This document shows positions 4,834 through 7,446 of a stretch of DNA of 7,446 nucleotides, one piece after another; the stretch's first letter is position 1, and each line of letters opens with the position of its first letter. Under the pieces are notes generated by a model. The model saw only the letters and a list, made by a program, of their open reading frames with translations. It was not told where the DNA came from and did not search any database. The position numbers were made by a program, and so were the translations under genes. The DNA lies in assembly GCA_903825065.1 (NCBI GenBank), contig CAIJZG010000274.1:1-7446 (forward strand), in the 5' to 3' direction. This stretch comes from an uncultured Bacteroidota bacterium. Lineage in GTDB: Bacteria; Bacteroidota; Bacteroidia; Chitinophagales; Chitinophagaceae.

Positions 4834-6219
4834 TTATTTAAAAAATGAACTATTAATTTGTTTAATTGCTTTAATGCCACCTTCGACTTCTGTAAAATTT
4901 CGAAATCCTCTTGCTTCTAAAATAGATGCTGCCGCCATACTTCGATATCCTGCAGAACAATAAATATAGAAATGCACTTTTTCATCTATTTCATGTACCC
5001 AATCATTAATATTTAATAATGGTTTATTGAGTGAATTTTTAATATGACTAAGCTTATATTCGCTTTCTTTTCTAACATCGATTAAAACATCCTTTCCCGT
5101 TTCAAATTCTTTTGAAAATTGAAAAGCAGAAATTCGATCAACTGTATCTGCTTCTTTTCCACTAGCTAGCCATTCTTTAAAACTTCCATTTAAAAAACCC
5201 AAAACATGATCAAAACCAACTCTACTTAATCTTGTAATCGCCTCTTCTTCAAATCCTTTATCAGCAATTAACAATAAGGGTTGATCAACATCCATAATTA
5301 AAGTACCAATCCATGGCGCAAAATCACCGTTCAAAGCTATGTTCACAGATTGTGGAATAAACCCTTTATAAAATTCAGTGTCCATTCTAGTATCCAGAAT
5401 TAGTGCATTAGTTTTTTCGGCAATTAGTTCAAATTCATTTGGGTTCAAGGCTTTCATCCCATTTGCTAATACTGTTTCAAAACTTTCATAACCCCTTTTA
5501 TTTAATGCAACATTTTGTCCAAAATAAACTGGCGGTGTTGTTAAGCCATTTATTACAGCTTTAATAAAAGCTGATTTATCAACTTGATTTAATGCGTAAT
5601 TTGTTTTCTTTTGATTTCCTAGATTGTCTACAGTTTCTTTAGACAAATTTTTTCCACAAGCACTTCCTGCGCCATGAGCCGGATAAACAATGATATCATT
5701 TGCTAAAGGCAAAATCTTATTCTGTAAACTATCGTATAGTAAACCTGCCAGTTCTTCCTTTGTCATATTTGCAGATTTCTGCGCTAAATCTGGTCGGCCT
5801 ACATCACCTAAGAATAAAGTATCCCCACTAAAAATTGCGGTATCTTTTCCGTTTTCGTCTTTCAACAAATAAGTTGTACTCTCTAATGTATGCCCTGGAG
5901 TGTGTAAAGCCTTAATAGTAATATCTCCAATTTTAAATTCTTGATCATCAAATGCAGTAATTATTTCAAATACACTTTCGGCACTTGGTCCATATACAAT
6001 AGGAGCCCCAGTTTTCTTGCTTAAATCAAGGTGACCGCTTACGAAATCGGCATGAAAATGTGTTTCGAAAATATATTTCAAAACCACATTGTCTTTTTTA
6101 ATTCTTTTTATATAGGGTGCTGTTTCTCTTAGTGGATCAATAATGGCAGCTTCTCCATTTGAAGTAATATAATAGGCCCCCTGTGCTAAGCAACCTGTAT
6201 AAATCTGTTCTATTTCCAT
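4834..6219 (-). CDS. CstB-like persulfide dioxygenase-rhodanese fusion (MBL fold plus two rhodanese domains)
   Basis: The 461-residue enzyme begins with a metallo-beta-lactamase-fold persulfide dioxygenase domain (about 1-230): THFHADFVSGH (53-63), HTPGH (106-110), SGDTLFLGDVGRPD (131-144) and PAHGAGSACG (180-189). Likely iron ligands, by analogy with ETHE1, are H54, H110 and D133. C188 in GAGSACG may correspond to the active-site-pocket cysteine of staphylococcal CstB. A first rhodanese domain (about 260-352) keeps the fold but has DKG (320-322) where the catalytic Cys loop should be, so it is inactive as a sulfurtransferase. The second (about 366-455) has the active loop CSAGYRS at C421. 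This domain order and the loss in the middle domain match CstB, which turns low-molecular-weight persulfide into thiosulfate. It is cytoplasmic and the first gene of the cluster, preceded by operator 2 at 6269-6286. Confidence 0.92.
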   Translation of the reverse strand: MEIEQIYTGCLAQGAYYITSNGEAAIIDPLRETAPYIKRIKKDNVVLKYIFETHFHADFVSGHLDLSKKTGAPIVYGPSAESVFEIITAFDDQEFKIGDITIKALHTPGHTLESTTYLLKDENGKDTAIFSGDTLFLGDVGRPDLAQKSANMTKEELAGLLYDSLQNKILPLANDIIVYPAHGAGSACGKNLSKETVDNLGNQKKTNYALNQVDKSAFIKAVINGLTTPPVYFGQNVALNKRGYESFETVLANGMKALNPNEFELIAEKTNALILDTRMDTEFYKGFIPQSVNIALNGDFAPWIGTLIMDVDQPLLLIADKGFEEEAITRLSRVGFDHVLGFLNGSFKEWLASGKEADTVDRISAFQFSKEFETGKDVLIDVRKESEYKLSHIKNSLNKPLLNINDWVHEIDEKVHFYIYCSAGYRSMAAASILEARGFRNFTEVEGGIKAIKQINSSFFK

Positions 6220-6268
6220 TATAAATAGTATATAATGGACTAAAGTTGATTAATTGAATTTTGATTAA

Positions 6269-6286
6269 CAGTAACAAAAGTTGCTT
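6269..6286 (-). promoter_or_regulatory. Palindromic operator, probable Crp/Fnr box 2
   Basis: The plus strand reads CAGTAACAAAAGTTGCTT. The first ten bases are identical to the box at 2061-2078. The dyad is weaker in the right half (GTAAC with GTTGC, one mismatched pair; outer bases partly lost). It begins 50 bp upstream of the ATG at 6219, close to the 46 bp of the other box and in the same orientation, which argues for one shared regulator. Confidence 0.55.
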
Positions 6287-6306
6287 TAGTTCAAATTGAA
6301 ATTAAT

Positions 6307-6344
6307 ACAGTTGCAGGCTTTTTATAACGATTGCCTACAACTGT
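6307..6344 (-). terminator. Hairpin downstream of the efflux adaptor gene, probable terminator
   Basis: ACAGTTGCAGGC (6307-6318) and GCCTACAACTGT (6333-6344) form a 12-bp stem. Read from the minus strand its only non-Watson-Crick pair is a G-U wobble, with a 14-base loop. It lies 12 bp after the adaptor stop and upstream of operator 2, and the following minus-strand sequence (ATTAATTTCAATTT) is a broken T tract. It would separate adaptor transcription from the sulfide cluster. The plus-strand side is also AT-rich, but no plus-strand gene reaches it. Confidence 0.6.
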
Positions 6345-6356
6345 TTAATTGGAGGG

Positions 6357-7415
6357 TTACTTTATCTCGTCCGTTGCACGAATGATCACTGAATCTCCTA
6401 GATTAAGCAAGCCAAAGACTTCTATGTTATCTACGCTTTCATTTTTTGTTAGTACATCTACTTTTTTCCTCAAGCCATTAGCAGTAACTATAACATATTT
6501 TCGTTCTGTAGAAATCACAACTGCAGACTTAGGAACAACAAAAGCCGTTGGGTTTCCTCTAGATTCTACAATGACATCTGCATACATACCGGGAGCTAAA
6601 GAATTATCTCTATTCATCACATCTATTTCTATACGTTCTGATCTTAGCTGAGGATTAATATCATTCGATTTTCGACTAATCAGTCCAACATTTTTTCTTC
6701 CAGGATAAGCACTAGTAAAAAAAGAAATGCTATCGTTTGTGTGTAATTGAGCTGCAAGCGCTTCCGGAACATCCACTTGAAGTCTTAAATACGCTGTTTG
6801 TTTTATTTGCAACATAGGTTTATCTTTTGAAGATGCGTTGACCAATGCACCAGGATGTACATTTCGTTCAGTAACAACCCCATCAAACGGGGCCCGAACA
6901 TTTAAATAGTCTAACATACTTTTTTGCATATCCCAATTTGCTTTTTCTGCATTAGATAAAATACTATCTGATAATACTTTAGCGTTTGCAGTAGAAAGAT
7001 CATATGGAGAAATTGCACCCTCAGTTCTTGATGCCTCTAATAAACGCATACTATGTTCCTTATCGATTTGTAATTCTGTTCTGGTTCTCAGATATTTTTC
7101 CTTAGATGCTAGCACTGCTTGTTCTAATTCAGGAGCTTCTAATTTCATGATAATAGTTCCCTTTGATACTCTATCACCTATTTCCACTTCCATTGTTTTT
7201 ACATAAGCATTCACTTTGGGAAAGATATTTACTTCCTCAAAAGCAGCTAATTGTGCAGGCAACTTAATGCTTGTTTGTAATCCCCCTTTTTCTATTTTAA
7301 TAGCAGGATAATTCATTACAACAACTTTAGAATCCGTTTTATCAGTTTCTTTTTTCTCCTGCGTACAAGCCGATAAAATAACTGCGAATACGAAATTTAT
7401 ATTTAACTTTTTCAT
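6357..7415 (-). CDS. RND/HlyD-type efflux periplasmic adaptor lipoprotein
   Basis: The 352-residue membrane fusion protein has a lipoprotein signal: MKKLN, a hydrophobic stretch, then lipobox LSAC with C17. It would be anchored to the inner membrane by lipid and link an RND pump to an outer-membrane channel. The lipoyl (barrel-sandwich) halves are at about 62-97 (VNIFPKVNAYVKTMEVEIGD...) and 171-193 (LNVRAPFDGVVTERNVHPG), with an alpha-hairpin between them (98-165). A beta-barrel domain (about 205-285, including LAPGMYADV) and a membrane-proximal domain (290-350) follow. Length is normal for the family. The partner pump and outer-membrane protein genes are not in the window; they may lie to the right, since only 31 bp precede the start. 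No metal-binding His/Met cluster of the CusB kind is evident, so the substrate is unknown. A hairpin separates it from the sulfide genes. Confidence 0.92.
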   Translation of the reverse strand: MKKLNINFVFAVILSACTQEKKETDKTDSKVVVMNYPAIKIEKGGLQTSIKLPAQLAAFEEVNIFPKVNAYVKTMEVEIGDRVSKGTIIMKLEAPELEQAVLASKEKYLRTRTELQIDKEHSMRLLEASRTEGAISPYDLSTANAKVLSDSILSNAEKANWDMQKSMLDYLNVRAPFDGVVTERNVHPGALVNASSKDKPMLQIKQTAYLRLQVDVPEALAAQLHTNDSISFFTSAYPGRKNVGLISRKSNDINPQLRSERIEIDVMNRDNSLAPGMYADVIVESRGNPTAFVVPKSAVVISTERKYVIVTANGLRKKVDVLTKNESVDNIEVFGLLNLGDSVIIRATDEIK

Positions 7416-7446
7416 AGACTTAATTTATTGATCATTTTCAGGTAAC

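Noticed and set aside
4674..4880. Minus-strand frame overlapping the SQR start and the dioxygenase end
   Set aside because: It is another frame of two well-supported genes; its residues 17 on are the shifted reading of the SQR start.
6349..6651. 100-residue plus-strand frame opposite the adaptor 3' end
   Set aside because: It is antisense to the conserved membrane-proximal domain of the adaptor and has no domain, promoter or partner of its own.

Overview
The window looks like a chromosomal accessory segment from a member of the Bacteroidota. The grounds are the AT-rich DNA, starts preceded by A/T-rich leaders without Shine-Dalgarno sequences, mostly TAA stops, two matches or near matches to the Bacteroidota -7 element TAnnTTTG, and the protein families present. 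The species cannot be named from this. I see no tRNA, rRNA, CRISPR array, transposase or phage gene.

Layout, left to right. A plus-strand YraQ/DUF318-type permease enters from the left edge. Its frame is broken by an in-frame TGA at 108-110 and is open again from 111 to 641. Everything else is on the minus strand. Read in the direction of transcription (right to left) it comprises: an RND/HlyD-type efflux adaptor lipoprotein (7415-6357) ended by a hairpin; a tight five-gene cluster (6219-2091) of a CstB-like persulfide dioxygenase-rhodanese fusion, a sulfide:quinone oxidoreductase (SQR)-like flavoprotein, a 53-residue unrecognised small protein (3340-3179), a soluble TehB-like SAM methyltransferase and a membrane ICMT-like methyltransferase; a two-gene unit of a small heavy-metal-associated (HMA) domain protein and a single-domain rhodanese (2015-1423) ended by a good intrinsic terminator; and a Crp/Fnr regulator with a cysteine cluster (1282-647), convergent with the permease.

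The core reads as a sulfide and persulfide detoxification locus. SQR would oxidise sulfide to sulfane sulfur and pass electrons to quinone, the dioxygenase-rhodanese fusion would turn persulfide into sulfite and/or thiosulfate, and the single rhodanese would move sulfane sulfur. Two near-identical 18-bp imperfect palindromes (CAGTAAC-N4-GTnnCTn) lie 46-50 bp upstream of the first codons of the dioxygenase cluster and of the HMA-rhodanese unit, and nowhere else that I noticed. They are the best candidates for operators of the local Crp/Fnr protein, whose cysteines could sense sulfur species; this is inference.

The least explained parts are the small protein directly after SQR, which was too short to be called by length-filtered gene finding, and the paired methyltransferases, which raise the possibility that sulfide or a thiol is methylated as a second detoxification route.
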